Shown here one piece after another: positions 9,051 through 17,718 of a stretch of DNA of 64,000 bases; position 1 is the first letter of the stretch, and the number at the start of each line of letters is the position of its first letter. A program made the translations under genes and the position numbers. The notes under the pieces were generated by a model. It was not told where the DNA came from. It did no database searches and worked only from the letters and a program-made list of their open reading frames with translations. The stretch is from Bacillus pseudomycoides (GTDB lineage Bacteria > Bacillota > Bacilli > Bacillales > Bacillaceae_G), in the NCBI RefSeq assembly GCF_002582035.1, contig NZ_NUQE01000026.1, positions 47,133-111,132 on the forward strand, given 5' to 3'.

Positions 9051-9731
9051 TTAACAACTAGTCAGTTTTACAATTTCTCGTACATTTTGAACGACAACTT
9101 CACCAAAGCACGATTTTCCTTCTCTCACCGCTGTACCAACATGAGCTTGTGTAATTCCAGTATCGTGTAGCAATTGCTGCACATTCTCTTTCGTCACACC
9201 ACTGCCAACAACGATTTGTATTTGTCCCTCACTTGCTTGATTCATATCGCGCAAAACAGAAATGTTATCTTCTATTTTTCCTTGTCCACCAGATGTTAAA
9301 ATATGTGTAATCTTATTAAATTCCCGTAATATTTTTACGCTTCCTACTAAATCGGTCATTTCATCAATTGCTCGGTGAAACGTCACATTCATTTCATCTA
9401 CTTCTTCTAACAACTGTCCTAATTTTTCTTCATCAATTTTATTATTTTCATTCAAAACACCTAAAACAACACCAGTTACGCCAAGTTGTTTTGCGATGCG
9501 AATATCCTCTTTCATTAACTCTATTTCCTCTTTAGAATATACGAAAGATTTTGCATGTGGACGAATCATAACATGTACAGGAATAGTAACGGCTTCTATT
9601 ACATTTTTTATTAACGCATAGCTTGGTGTAAGTCCACCTTCTGTAAATGCTGTAATTAACTCTATCCTTTCTCCGCCACCACGTTCAATCCGTTTTGCAT
9701 CTTCTAAGCATGTTGCGATGACTTCTAACAT
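9051..9731 (-). CDS. cutC: CutC family protein
   Basis: 226 residues. The TIM-barrel N-terminus LEVIATCLEDAKRIERGGGERIEL and the motifs GGLTPS, HVMIRPHAKSFVYS, FHRAIDE, ILTSGGQ and HVGTAVR are diagnostic. The family was named for copper homeostasis in Escherichia coli, but a direct copper role is poorly supported and the biochemical activity is unsettled. Start chosen at 9731 because AAGGAGA sits seven bases upstream; the frame extends six codons further without a site. Probably cotranscribed with lepB. Confidence 0.9.
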   Translation of the reverse strand: MLEVIATCLEDAKRIERGGGERIELITAFTEGGLTPSYALIKNVIEAVTIPVHVMIRPHAKSFVYSKEEIELMKEDIRIAKQLGVTGVVLGVLNENNKIDEEKLGQLLEEVDEMNVTFHRAIDEMTDLVGSVKILREFNKITHILTSGGQGKIEDNISVLRDMNQASEGQIQIVVGSGVTKENVQQLLHDTGITQAHVGTAVREGKSCFGEVVVQNVREIVKLTSC

Positions 9732-9791
9732 ATGTATTCTCCTTTTCATACATCACTTGCCCTTATTATATACGAAAAGGAAAAATAATGC

Positions 9792-10946
9792 CTATTTTTC
9801 AGTTTCAAAATCTTGCAATGCATGCTGCGCTAATAGTGAAATTGTCGCATCATCCATCGGAGGATTATGAAGTCCAGCACGTACGTGTAAATAATATCGA
9901 TGTAACGGATTTTTCTCAGATAAACTTCTGGCCCCAACGATACGCATCGCCTTATCTACAATTGAAATTGCCGCATTTGTCACAGTATACTTCACCGCAG
10001 CCATCTCTGCTTGCAAACTTTCTTTACCTCCTTCTTCATACTGCTTTGCAATACTATATAAAAAAGAACGGGCTTGCATCATTTCTAATTCCATTTCTCC
10101 TATTAATCTTTGAACATTTGGCAACGTTGCTATAGGGGCTTGTATACTATTTGGTTGATACGTTGCTGCAAATTGCAAGGCATACCGACGTGCAGCTTGT
10201 GCAATGCCAAGATAACAAGCTGGAATATGCAACTGCCATCCTCTTCTCTTTTCCCTCTTACGCGGAGAAATAATCTCTACAAAATATTTACGCGGAATCA
10301 CTACTTGTTCTAAAACTAAATCATGACTTGCTGTACCGCGCATAGCTACACAATCCCACGTTTCTTCAATTGAAACACCTTCTATATTACGCGGTACAAG
10401 AAATTCCCCTACTTCCTCCGTCCCTTCTATAGATGCTGAAACGAGAAAGTAATCTAGTACCGGGGCCATTGTTGTGAATGTTTTCCTACCAGAAATAATC
10501 CAAGTATTTCCCTTTTGAATAGCTGTTGTCTCCGGTTTTCCTCCTCGTGTTGGACTGCCCGTATTGCGTTCCGTTGCTGCTCGGTTTACAAGTGCTCCAC
10601 GTTTCACTTTCTCACAAAGCCAAGAAAATACTTTCTTATCCCATGAGCGATTTTCCGAAAGTTCTTGTATAATTCCAAGATGCCAACCCATGCATAATGC
10701 TGTTGCCCCATCACCTTGTGCAATATATTCCTGAAATAGCAGAAAATCATATAGAGATATTCCTGCCCCACCTTCATCCTGCGGAACAGTCCATGCTGTA
10801 TACCCAATTCCTTTTAAATCTTCTATATTTTCAAAAGGAAATGAATACAATTCGTCTAACTGCGGTTCTCTATTTGAGAATTGAGTGATATATGGTTGTA
10901 ATTTACTTAATCGCTTTTGTTGCTCTCTCGATCTTACAAACTCCAT
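9792..10946 (-). CDS. Acyl-CoA dehydrogenase family protein
   Basis: 384 residues with the family's all-helical N-domain, a middle beta domain (WIISGRKTFTTMAP near 145-158) and a C-terminal helical domain (QRLIGEMELEMMQARSFLY near 280-298). FAD-dependent alpha,beta-dehydrogenation of acyl-CoAs or a related flavin reaction is expected; the region EWTVPQDEGGAGISLYDF is typical of divergent members, some of which act on non-CoA substrates. I could not place the catalytic glutamate with confidence. Start at 10946 has AAAGGA eight bases upstream; an ATG six codons earlier is possible. It stands alone, not next to a thiolase or CoA ligase, so the substrate is unknown. Confidence 0.85.
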   Translation of the reverse strand: MEFVRSREQQKRLSKLQPYITQFSNREPQLDELYSFPFENIEDLKGIGYTAWTVPQDEGGAGISLYDFLLFQEYIAQGDGATALCMGWHLGIIQELSENRSWDKKVFSWLCEKVKRGALVNRAATERNTGSPTRGGKPETTAIQKGNTWIISGRKTFTTMAPVLDYFLVSASIEGTEEVGEFLVPRNIEGVSIEETWDCVAMRGTASHDLVLEQVVIPRKYFVEIISPRKREKRRGWQLHIPACYLGIAQAARRYALQFAATYQPNSIQAPIATLPNVQRLIGEMELEMMQARSFLYSIAKQYEEGGKESLQAEMAAVKYTVTNAAISIVDKAMRIVGARSLSEKNPLHRYYLHVRAGLHNPPMDDATISLLAQHALQDFETEK

Positions 10947-11029
10947 TTCATCAGTCCTTTCCATTTCATGCTAAAATTATTATATGCACACTGTTCTCTT
11001 TAGCTACCCTAGTTATCACGTACTAAAGA

Positions 11030-11065
11030 AGTGTAAAGACCCCGCTGATGGAAGTTTCACTATAT
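11030..11065 (-). repeat. Deleted copy of the bcr1-like repeat
   Basis: The bases match the two ends of the complete elements at 23634 and 43057 in inverse orientation: GTAAAGACCCC, then GCTGATGGAAGTTTCAC and TATAT in place of TTTAT. The centre is missing. It lies in the gap upstream of the acyl-CoA dehydrogenase-like gene. Confidence 0.7.
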
Positions 11066-11142
11066 ACACTCTTTTCTTAAAACATATTAATTTGCCTCTC
11101 AATTGTTACGCTATTCCGATGGAAAAATAATGTTTTAAATAT

Positions 11143-11183
11143 AAAGAATAAGATTCCCTAAAATAGTAGGAAATCTTATTCTT
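11143..11183 (-). terminator. Terminator after the YdcF-like gene
   Basis: Perfect 13-base arms AAAGAATAAGATT / AATCTTATTCTTT plus a few extra pairs (TCC/GGA), adjoining the stop codon at 11183. Symmetric, so it may work in both directions. Confidence 0.8.
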
Positions 11184-11809
11184 TAATCACCTTTAAAGAA
11201 ACGAACAGGCAAGGATGCAACATAACCAATATAAGAACATAGCTCTTTGAAAAAGAAAGGTAACTCTGTATCTAGACTACGAAAAGCAGACGTTGGCGTT
11301 GGCGAAGAATATGCATCCATACCAAGATGCTTTGCAATTTGCATCGCTCGTTTCATATGAAGTGGGTCACTTACAATTGTGTAAGTTTGTAAGCCATTTT
11401 CTTTTCCAATCTGCAGAGCATTTTTTAAATTCTCTTCTGTATAACGTGATTCCGTTTCAATTAAAATATCTTCCTCTTTTACATTATGCTTTAATGCATA
11501 TATTTTCGCAGTACGCGCTTCTTCTAATTCCGCTTCAAATTTCGTACCACCTGTAAAAATAATTTTTTTAACATTCCCATTCTGATAAAGAGAAATGGCA
11601 TGATTAATTCTCTCACGAAATACTGGAGATGGTTTTCCATTCCACGACGCGGCTCCTAATACAATCGCAGCATCCGTATCAACTTGATCTGTCTTAGAAC
11701 GATAATGCCAAATATCATATGCCGCATAGCTCACAAATACAATAATTGCACCAAGTATAAATAAGAGCGCCTGTACCACCCTTATTTTTATACTTCTTTT
11801 TTTCTTCAT
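11183..11809 (-). CDS. YdcF/SanA-like DUF218 membrane protein
   Basis: 208 residues with one N-terminal membrane helix (about 10-30) and a DUF218 domain: DAAIVLGAASWNGKPSPVFRERI near 45-67, IIFTGGT near 83-89, ETESRYTEENLKNA and IVSDPLHMKRA. The family includes E. coli SanA/ElyC/YdcF, linked to envelope integrity, but its biochemistry is unclear. The domain should face outside after an N-in signal anchor. GGGGGA lies nine bases before the ATG. Monocistronic with its own terminator. Confidence 0.85.
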   Translation of the reverse strand: MKKKRSIKIRVVQALLFILGAIIVFVSYAAYDIWHYRSKTDQVDTDAAIVLGAASWNGKPSPVFRERINHAISLYQNGNVKKIIFTGGTKFEAELEEARTAKIYALKHNVKEEDILIETESRYTEENLKNALQIGKENGLQTYTIVSDPLHMKRAMQIAKHLGMDAYSSPTPTSAFRSLDTELPFFFKELCSYIGYVASLPVRFFKGD

Positions 11810-12104
11810 AACATTACATCCCCCGTATTACATACATACTTTATATAAAAATTCGTTTGATCGAATGTTTGTTTGTTATTTGAATTGATTTGACAGAAGG
11901 TGTTTTCCCTCATAGCAGTTCTATGAAAGGATTTTCAATAAAAAAAGAGGTTTTTATATTTCACACTTACACTCGTGGTCTACTGATAATAATAACAACT
12001 TATATTTCTCTCAAATTCTCATACTTCTATATTGTAGCGAATTTCTTTTAAGAATGGAACGTTGAAACAAAAGTATATAAAATACGTAATAATTTTGTAA
12101 GAAA

Positions 12105-12134
12105 AAATGCCTTCTAACATGTTAGAAGGCATTT
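12105..12134 (-). terminator. Terminator after the acetyltransferase pair
   Basis: Arms AAATGCCTTCTAAC and GTTAGAAGGCATTT pair perfectly around an AT loop, 12 bases past the stop of the upstream gene; A/T runs on both sides. Confidence 0.85.
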
Positions 12135-12145
12135 CTCTTAAACTA

Positions 12146-12643
12146 CTATTTCAAAATCCAATATTTCATATGATTTTCCTGTAATACACAACAAAAACCC
12201 GATTTCTCTAACACTCTTGCAGAAGCAATATTACTTATTAAACATTCAGCTTTAATCGTCGTTACATTTTGCTGGTTCAATAACCATTGTACAAGGCCTT
12301 TTGTCATTTCTGTAGCATACCCTTTTCCTTGGTAATCTGGGACAATGCTATATCCAATTTCAACAATACCATTTACATCTGGACCACCCTTGCAGCCCAT
12401 ATCGCCAATAATTGTATTGTCTTCTTTATGAATAATAAGACCACTCCATTGACCACTTTCTGGATTTTCATGTAACCGCTCTGCTTTCCACGGTAAAATT
12501 TTCGCATAATCAGGCATAGGCCACTGATTAGAAATTTCATAAGGTATTACTTTCGAAAGCTCCTCGGTCCCTTTTATAGTAGCCTCTACTAATTCTAATG
12601 TGAAAGAAATCATTTTTAAACGTTCTGTTTCTATATATGGCAT
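12146..12643 (-). CDS. GNAT acetyltransferase, RimJ/RimL type
   Basis: 165 residues. N-terminal IETERLKMI is typical of RimJ/RimL-like enzymes. Acetyl-CoA binding motif A is VEIGYSIVPDYQGKGYATEM (about 95-114) with the Q-x-x-G-x-G/A pattern QGKGYA; motif B contains SNIASARVLEKSGF. Transfers an acetyl group to an amine, either an N-terminal residue or a small molecule; substrate not predictable. The ATG at 12643 follows AGGAGGG by five bases; a GTG two codons earlier sits too close. The stop of the preceding gene is only 10 bases away, so the two are one operon. Confidence 0.9.
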   Translation of the reverse strand: MPYIETERLKMISFTLELVEATIKGTEELSKVIPYEISNQWPMPDYAKILPWKAERLHENPESGQWSGLIIHKEDNTIIGDMGCKGGPDVNGIVEIGYSIVPDYQGKGYATEMTKGLVQWLLNQQNVTTIKAECLISNIASARVLEKSGFCCVLQENHMKYWILK

Positions 12644-12653
12644 CTGCACCCTC

Positions 12654-13238
12654 CTAATTATTTTTTACACACATTAATTTATTTTCTAGTCGTTCTTTTA
12701 CACTTGGCCAATCTTCTGAGATAACACTATACACAACAGCATCCCTTACATATCCATTTGGAAGTTGGCGTTCATTTCGCAGGATTCCTTCTTTTACTGC
12801 ACCTAATCTTTCAATGGCCCGCTGTGATTTTTCATTGCGAGCATCTGTTTTAATTTGTACACGCAGCATCTCTAACTGTTCAAATGCATATCGAAGTATC
12901 ATATATTTGCACTCCGTGTTTACACTTGTTCGTTGTACACTTGGACTATACCAAGTATGTCCGAGTTCTGTCGTTTTGTTTTTCATTGATATGTTGTATA
13001 ACCGTGTCGTTCCCACAATCTTATTTGTAGTTTGATCAATCACAATAAACGGAAGGTCAACTCCCCTTTTATACTTTTCTACCGATTCTTCAACTAATCT
13101 TTCCATATCTTCCAAGCAATCCATTTTCGCTATTAAATATGTCCAAATATCTGGCTGTTTTTCAATAATGGAATACAATGAATATGCATCATTTATAGAT
13201 AATAATTGCAACTTTGCTCGATCATATACAAATTCCAC
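12654..13238 (-). CDS. GNAT acetyltransferase
   Basis: 194 residues of the RimJ/RimL-like GNAT group: IVGTTRLYNIS beta strands near 70, ELGHTWYSPSVQRTSVNTECK (motif A region, in which the usual Q-x-x-G-x-A loop is replaced by QRTSVN, as in the group that resembles B. subtilis YkkB/YjcK-type enzymes) and KSQRAIERLGAVKEGILRNERQ. Downstream 12146 gene is another GNAT in the same operon. Substrate unknown; a role in antibiotic or protein acetylation would be a guess. Confidence 0.85.
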   Translation of the reverse strand: MEFVYDRAKLQLLSINDAYSLYSIIEKQPDIWTYLIAKMDCLEDMERLVEESVEKYKRGVDLPFIVIDQTTNKIVGTTRLYNISMKNKTTELGHTWYSPSVQRTSVNTECKYMILRYAFEQLEMLRVQIKTDARNEKSQRAIERLGAVKEGILRNERQLPNGYVRDAVVYSVISEDWPSVKERLENKLMCVKNN

Positions 13239-13348
13239 AGAACAGTCTCCTTTTCTACCTATCTCATTTATATAATAATATTAATTATATAAATTTTCAA
13301 AATAATAAACTTATGATCTACAATATACTCTAACAAGCTATCGAGAAC

Positions 13349-14299
13349 TTACACCACTGGAAAATCCCGAATTATACTCTCTTTACGATTTTTCATGAAA
13401 TCTCTTCCCCATGGATGAAGTTCTTCAATTTTTCCTCCATAAGTATGAAAAAGCTTTATATATCGCCCAATCTCCCTTAGTTTTATAAAATATGGAATTT
13501 CTTTAAGCCATACCTCTTCCAAACAGTTTTTAGCACGATATCCTTCCATAAACGATGGGAGAAATGTATTCGCATATGAACTCGAACTCATAATAGGAGA
13601 TGCGTAAAATAATGCTACCGCAATATCATCAATAAACCATGAATACCTACAAGCATCAAAATCAAAAAGATAAATAGAATCCCCATCTATAAAAAAATTG
13701 CCGTAATGAAAATCCGCATGAATTAATCCATATGAATCAACTGAATACGGAAGTTCAGATAAATATTCCAACAATGCAACATACCGTTTTATAATGTCCT
13801 TCTCGGATATTGGCAAATCAATGCACAATACTTTCTCTGTTTCTATTGACCAGTCTGGCCTTCTTGTTATCAAGTCCTCATGAACATATTACTTTGTAAT
13901 ATTATGCATTTTCCCCATAAACATTCCCATTCGCTTGAACAGGTTTTCATTTTGATCACTTCTCCTTACTGGACGCCCCTGTGCTCCTTTAAAACAAACC
14001 ACAGTAAAGTAATTATCGTCCACAATTAATCACTCTGCCAAATTTCCATCTAAGGAATGTACAGCCCTAGATATACGTAATCCCTTGTCACTAAGGAAAT
14101 TAACCCATTGAACCTCCCCAATAATTTTTTCGAATTGTTTATGGAAACTATTCGTTACACGCAGAAAATATTTGGCGCCATCTAGCTCGAAGGATCCAAC
14201 TAAACTATGCTCTAAAAAATGTGTTATTTGATTATCCCCAGACCCGATTCCAAACTTAGAAGCAGCAGCATGAAGAATCTTCGTGTGATATTTCTCCAA
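13349..14299 (-). pseudogene. Broken aminoglycoside-phosphotransferase-like (APH) gene with two in-frame stops
   Basis: One continuous frame of 317 codons is interrupted by TGA at 14030-14032 and by TAA at about 13877-13880, with no frameshift. The first part (89 codons) has an N-terminal lobe with LVGSFELDGAKYFLRV; the middle reads VVCFKGAQGRP and GMFMGKMHNITK between the two stops; the last part has the catalytic loop IHADFHYGNFFI and LFDFDACRYSWFIDDIA. The H-x-D-x-H-x-x-N and DFD residues are intact, so the decay is recent. Total length fits the family (about 320). Such proteins phosphorylate small molecules; the native substrate is unknown. Translation restart at 13873 would give only the C-terminal lobe without the nucleotide-binding half. 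Confidence 0.85.
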
Positions 14300-14390
14300 A
14301 TGTTATCCCTCCCAAAACGATTTTCACCTCTTACCCCTTGTATACCATATATTAGTGAAATTTACATGGCCTCACTTATCAGAAGTACAA

Positions 14391-14417
14391 AAAAGACAGC
14401 TGAGATCAGCTGCCTTT
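14391..14417 (-). terminator. Terminator after the secreted Lys/Gln-rich protein gene
   Basis: Hairpin GGCAGCTGA/TCAGCTGTC on the minus strand, then a run of T (14387-14395 as A on plus), 16 bases past the stop at 14433. Confidence 0.8.
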
Positions 14418-14432
14418 CTGTTCAAATTCATC

Positions 14433-15026
14433 TTATTTATTAGCATTAATTTCTTGCTGTAATTTCTGATTAGAATTTTCTAATTGTTGATCAAATTTTT
14501 CTAATGCAGCATTAATAGCTGCTGTGTCTTTCTTTTGAACAGCCGCTTTCAATTCTTTTTGAATACCACGTTCGCCTTGTTCTTTACCTTTATCTTTATC
14601 ATGATCTTCGTGTTTTCCAAAGATTGCTTCTAATTGCTTATGCGCTTGTTGTTTTGTTAATTTTCCACCTTTCACTTGCTGTTGAATAGAATCAATTTCT
14701 TGTTTATGAGCCTGGTAAAAAGCTTGTCGTTGCGCTTTCTCTTGTGCCTCTTGTTTTTGGAAACCAGCTGTTTTGTGCAATTGCTTCTCTAAATTTTTAT
14801 GTGTCGCTAAATCTTGTGTAAGTTTATTTTTCAAATCAGAAGAAGCGTATTGATTAATGATATTCGTAAGCTCCTTCTCATGGTTACCTTTATGGTGATG
14901 TTCTGCTGTTTCATGTGTAGCTGATTTGTTAGATGTATTGGAATGATTCGTTACTGCACTTCCAGCTGATGGAGCCAATATTGATGCTGCTAATACAGGT
15001 ACAATCAAACTTGATCTTAGTTTCAT
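14433..15026 (-). CDS. Secreted Lys/Gln-rich helical protein, unknown function
   Basis: 197 residues with a clear Sec signal peptide (positive start MKLRSS, hydrophobic core LIVPVLAASILAP, likely cleavage near residue 25). The mature part is hydrophilic, rich in K, Q, E, H and A, without cysteine. It is predicted to be nearly all helix or coiled coil, with a histidine-rich patch (HETAEHHHKGNHEKE, about 39-53) and a second charged patch (GKHEDHDKDKGKEQGE, about 136-151) that could bind metal. The bases AGGAGG sit before the ATG. I do not recognise a family. Own terminator; single-gene unit. Confidence 0.75.
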   Translation of the reverse strand: MKLRSSLIVPVLAASILAPSAGSAVTNHSNTSNKSATHETAEHHHKGNHEKELTNIINQYASSDLKNKLTQDLATHKNLEKQLHKTAGFQKQEAQEKAQRQAFYQAHKQEIDSIQQQVKGGKLTKQQAHKQLEAIFGKHEDHDKDKGKEQGERGIQKELKAAVQKKDTAAINAALEKFDQQLENSNQKLQQEINANK

Positions 15027-15120
15027 TTGAATTTCCTCCTAAAATACTTAATTGAGTTACAAGTAGAATTATCGGACATGTTTCTTAACTTTTCCTTAAC
15101 TTTTAAAAAATACAAATAAA

Positions 15121-15159
15121 AAGGCTAAAAATCCCTATAAATAAAGGGTTTTTAGCCTT
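15121..15159 (-). terminator. Terminator after the helicase gene
   Basis: Arms AAGGCTAAAAATCCC and GGGTTTTTAGCCTT pair with one slip around an AT-rich loop; on the minus strand the hairpin is followed by TTTTTATTT. Confidence 0.8.
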
Positions 15160-15192
15160 CGTTATGTTTTTTGTATATAAAAAAAGAAAATT

Positions 15193-17475
15193 CTATATTT
15201 TCATATCTAAAAATCCTTTTAGTACTCCAATGGTTTGCGGAGCTTGTAGCCTCGCTGTTATATATGGAAATTCTGGACTACCATCAAATATCATATGAGA
15301 TGTTAACGGGGCACCTACCCACATTATTTCATCGTCAATGATAATGAATGGCATCACTTTGTTTTGACGTTGCACTTGCACGTTTTTTATCGGAACTTGA
15401 GCTTCTGTATAGATGATAACGGACGCTTCTGCACGTGCTAACACTTGCCATACCCTCTTATCCATGCGACTTGAATTAGGAATAGATACAATAATTTTCT
15501 TTTTCGCCGAAATAATATCTTTTAATAATACTTTCGTTTCTTCTCTGCTTGTTTGTACGAACCACCGCAATCTTTTCGTAATCTTCCGCTCTAGAATTGA
15601 TCTGGATGTTGTACGATCATACACATTTCCTTGTTTTTGTAAATGCTGCGTTAAATGAGATAAAGCTTGTTTTCGTGAAAGATTTTGCCTCATATATTGA
15701 CAATCTGATAGCTGAATAAATTTCCCTCTCGCCCTCGTTACTGCAACATTAACGAGACGGTGGTTTTTTTGGTCAAAGAACAGCACACCCGGCCGTTCTT
15801 GCGGATAACTATCAACTGTATCGAATAAAATCATATCACGTTCAGATCCTTGAAATTTATGAACTGTCGCTGCTAGTACAGGTGCATTTTTGAACTTTGT
15901 TTTTTGAAGAAATTCTCGAATACACGCTGATAAAAAACGAGCCTGAGCACGGTATGGTGTAACGATACCAATTGACGGTATTCCATCCACTAAACCAATT
16001 AAGGTAAGCTGCATCGCTAATAATCCAGAAAAAATATTATAACGTGAACTAGACGCAACATCTTTTAGTGAATAAGCACCGATATTACTTGTATCTAATA
16101 AAACCGCTGCCTCTTTTATAAAAGGCTGTAAATTTGCAATATCGTTTCGCACTGCAACAGATGGATGGTCGAACACTTCATTTTTATAAATAAACTGATT
16201 TGTAAATCTTGAAATATGTGGATGCATACGACGCTGTTCTTGCAGCATGTATAAATTCGGATGCTTTTTATGCTCGTTTACAGATTCTACTATACCTGCA
16301 TGATAAAACATATCTTCTTTTAACCATTTATTCACAAGCTCATGATTTGATAAAGCAATCGGTGGTAATTGTAGAAAGTCTCCGCAAACGACAATCCGCT
16401 TTCCTAAAGAGGCTGCTAATGCAATTTGCGGAACATACGCCATACTTACTTCATCTACGACTACAAGGTCAAACGCTCTTTCGTAAACAAGTGAATCGAT
16501 TGCACATTTCGACAATGTCGCCCCGATGACTTTTGCATTTTCAATATACTCTTTTTCAACTTCTTTTACTTTTGCTTTTTGCTTCCGAAGTTCTCCTTCT
16601 ATTTCTTGCATTCTTCTCTTTTCGGAAGAAGTTGCTTTATAAGAGAGGATTTTTTGTCTTAATTCTTGTCTTAATTCTTCTAAATACAGCCGCTCTTCTT
16701 CCCAATCTTCATTTGTTGATTCAACTAATCGTGTAGTAAGTAACGTTTCATGATTACGAATTTGTTCATTTTGACTAAAGCCATAACGAATAACGTCTCC
16801 CGGTACCCATTTCTCTTTTTTCTCAATTTGCTTTGTTACTTCACTCATTAATACATCAACTGCAGCATTACTATGAGCTAATACAAGAACAGATTTTCCA
16901 CTTTGATAATGAGCTGCAATAATTCGCGATAAATTGTATGATTTCCCTGTGCCCGGAGGTCCCCAAACATACGTTGTTGCATTATAAAAAGCACGGTATG
17001 CAAGTTCATTTTTCACTTTTTTCATTTTCACAATATGCTTTGGTTCACTAGTTCCTTGTAATAACCGTTTCACGCGCTGGCGTCTTTGTTTATCTTTTCT
17101 TATTTCTTTTAAACGCTCTTGTAACTGCTCTAACAATTGCCAAGGCTCACTATATAACGCCGCTTCTTGTATATGGTGCTGCATATAACAATTGAGTTTC
17201 ACTTCAATGTCTAGTCCTTGAACAGATAGTACCTCTCCAGTTGCTTCCTCACCGTCAAATTCAATTCGAATTGGTGTTCCGTCCGGTAAACTGACTTCAG
17301 AAATAAGCTGGAATACATATACACTACTTTCATAGTCTGTATATAAAAAACGTCCATTTATAATAGATAATTTACTTCCACCAATTGTTTTCCAATGTTT
17401 AATTTCATATGTTAACGCTTGATGCCACTCTTTCATCGTTTCTGTTAATGAAGGAGTTTGCGCAGATGTAATCAT
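15193..17475 (-). CDS. Superfamily 1 DNA/RNA helicase (AAA_11/AAA_12, Upf1-like)
   Basis: 760 residues. Helicase motifs in order: Walker A GPPGTGKSYNL (about 173), Ia VLVLAHSNAAVD, a coiled-coil insertion (about 255-320, rich in E, K and R), Walker B VVVDEVSMA, III VVCGDFLQLPP, IV region GIVTPYRAQA, V VHKFQGSERD and VI NVAVTRARGKF. An N-terminal beta-rich segment (about 25-110) precedes the motor. The last 130 residues have the look of a phospholipase D-like fold (IIVSIPNSSRMD, IIIDDEIMWVGAP) but lack the HKD motif, so they are probably a non-catalytic module. Likely unwinds nucleic acid; a defence or repair role is not shown. Start at 17475 follows AAGGAGA by eight bases. Single-gene unit. 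Confidence 0.85.
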   Translation of the reverse strand: MITSAQTPSLTETMKEWHQALTYEIKHWKTIGGSKLSIINGRFLYTDYESSVYVFQLISEVSLPDGTPIRIEFDGEEATGEVLSVQGLDIEVKLNCYMQHHIQEAALYSEPWQLLEQLQERLKEIRKDKQRRQRVKRLLQGTSEPKHIVKMKKVKNELAYRAFYNATTYVWGPPGTGKSYNLSRIIAAHYQSGKSVLVLAHSNAAVDVLMSEVTKQIEKKEKWVPGDVIRYGFSQNEQIRNHETLLTTRLVESTNEDWEEERLYLEELRQELRQKILSYKATSSEKRRMQEIEGELRKQKAKVKEVEKEYIENAKVIGATLSKCAIDSLVYERAFDLVVVDEVSMAYVPQIALAASLGKRIVVCGDFLQLPPIALSNHELVNKWLKEDMFYHAGIVESVNEHKKHPNLYMLQEQRRMHPHISRFTNQFIYKNEVFDHPSVAVRNDIANLQPFIKEAAVLLDTSNIGAYSLKDVASSSRYNIFSGLLAMQLTLIGLVDGIPSIGIVTPYRAQARFLSACIREFLQKTKFKNAPVLAATVHKFQGSERDMILFDTVDSYPQERPGVLFFDQKNHRLVNVAVTRARGKFIQLSDCQYMRQNLSRKQALSHLTQHLQKQGNVYDRTTSRSILERKITKRLRWFVQTSREETKVLLKDIISAKKKIIVSIPNSSRMDKRVWQVLARAEASVIIYTEAQVPIKNVQVQRQNKVMPFIIIDDEIMWVGAPLTSHMIFDGSPEFPYITARLQAPQTIGVLKGFLDMKI

Positions 17476-17601
17476 GTTTATATCTCCTTCCTCTACTGCA
17501 AACATACTTTCTCACTATACCACACATTTAGCTTATATTAATGAAATTCTCATCGTTAAAATTCATAATTATTAACATTAAATATAAATACATACCAAAG
17601 T

Positions 17602-17630
17602 AAAAAAGGAGCACAATTTGCTCCTTTTTT
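17602..17630 (-). terminator. Terminator after the sensor kinase gene
   Basis: AAAAAAGGAGCA / TGCTCCTTTTTT arms around a five-base loop, symmetric. A second perfect hairpin with 12-base arms follows at 17636-17671 (TAACTAAGTGTA), closer to the gene. Confidence 0.85.
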
Positions 17631-17635
17631 GTTGT

Positions 17636-17671
17636 TAACTAAGTGTATATGCTAAATGGTACACTTAGTTA
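17636..17671. other. Second perfect hairpin between the kinase stop and its terminator
   Basis: Arms TAACTAAGTGTA and TACACTTAGTTA are perfectly complementary across a 12-base loop. It lies 48 bases past the kinase stop and five bases from the terminator. It may protect the transcript 3' end or be a binding site; no T run follows on either strand. Confidence 0.5.
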
Positions 17672-17718
17672 TTATTTGTATCTTCAAATCGAAATCATTA
17701 CATAGCTTGCAGAATTTT

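Noticed and set aside
13349-14299. Two separate genes (89 and 174 codons)
   Set aside because: They are in the same frame and join through a readable middle part, with two stop codons; this is one broken APH-like gene.
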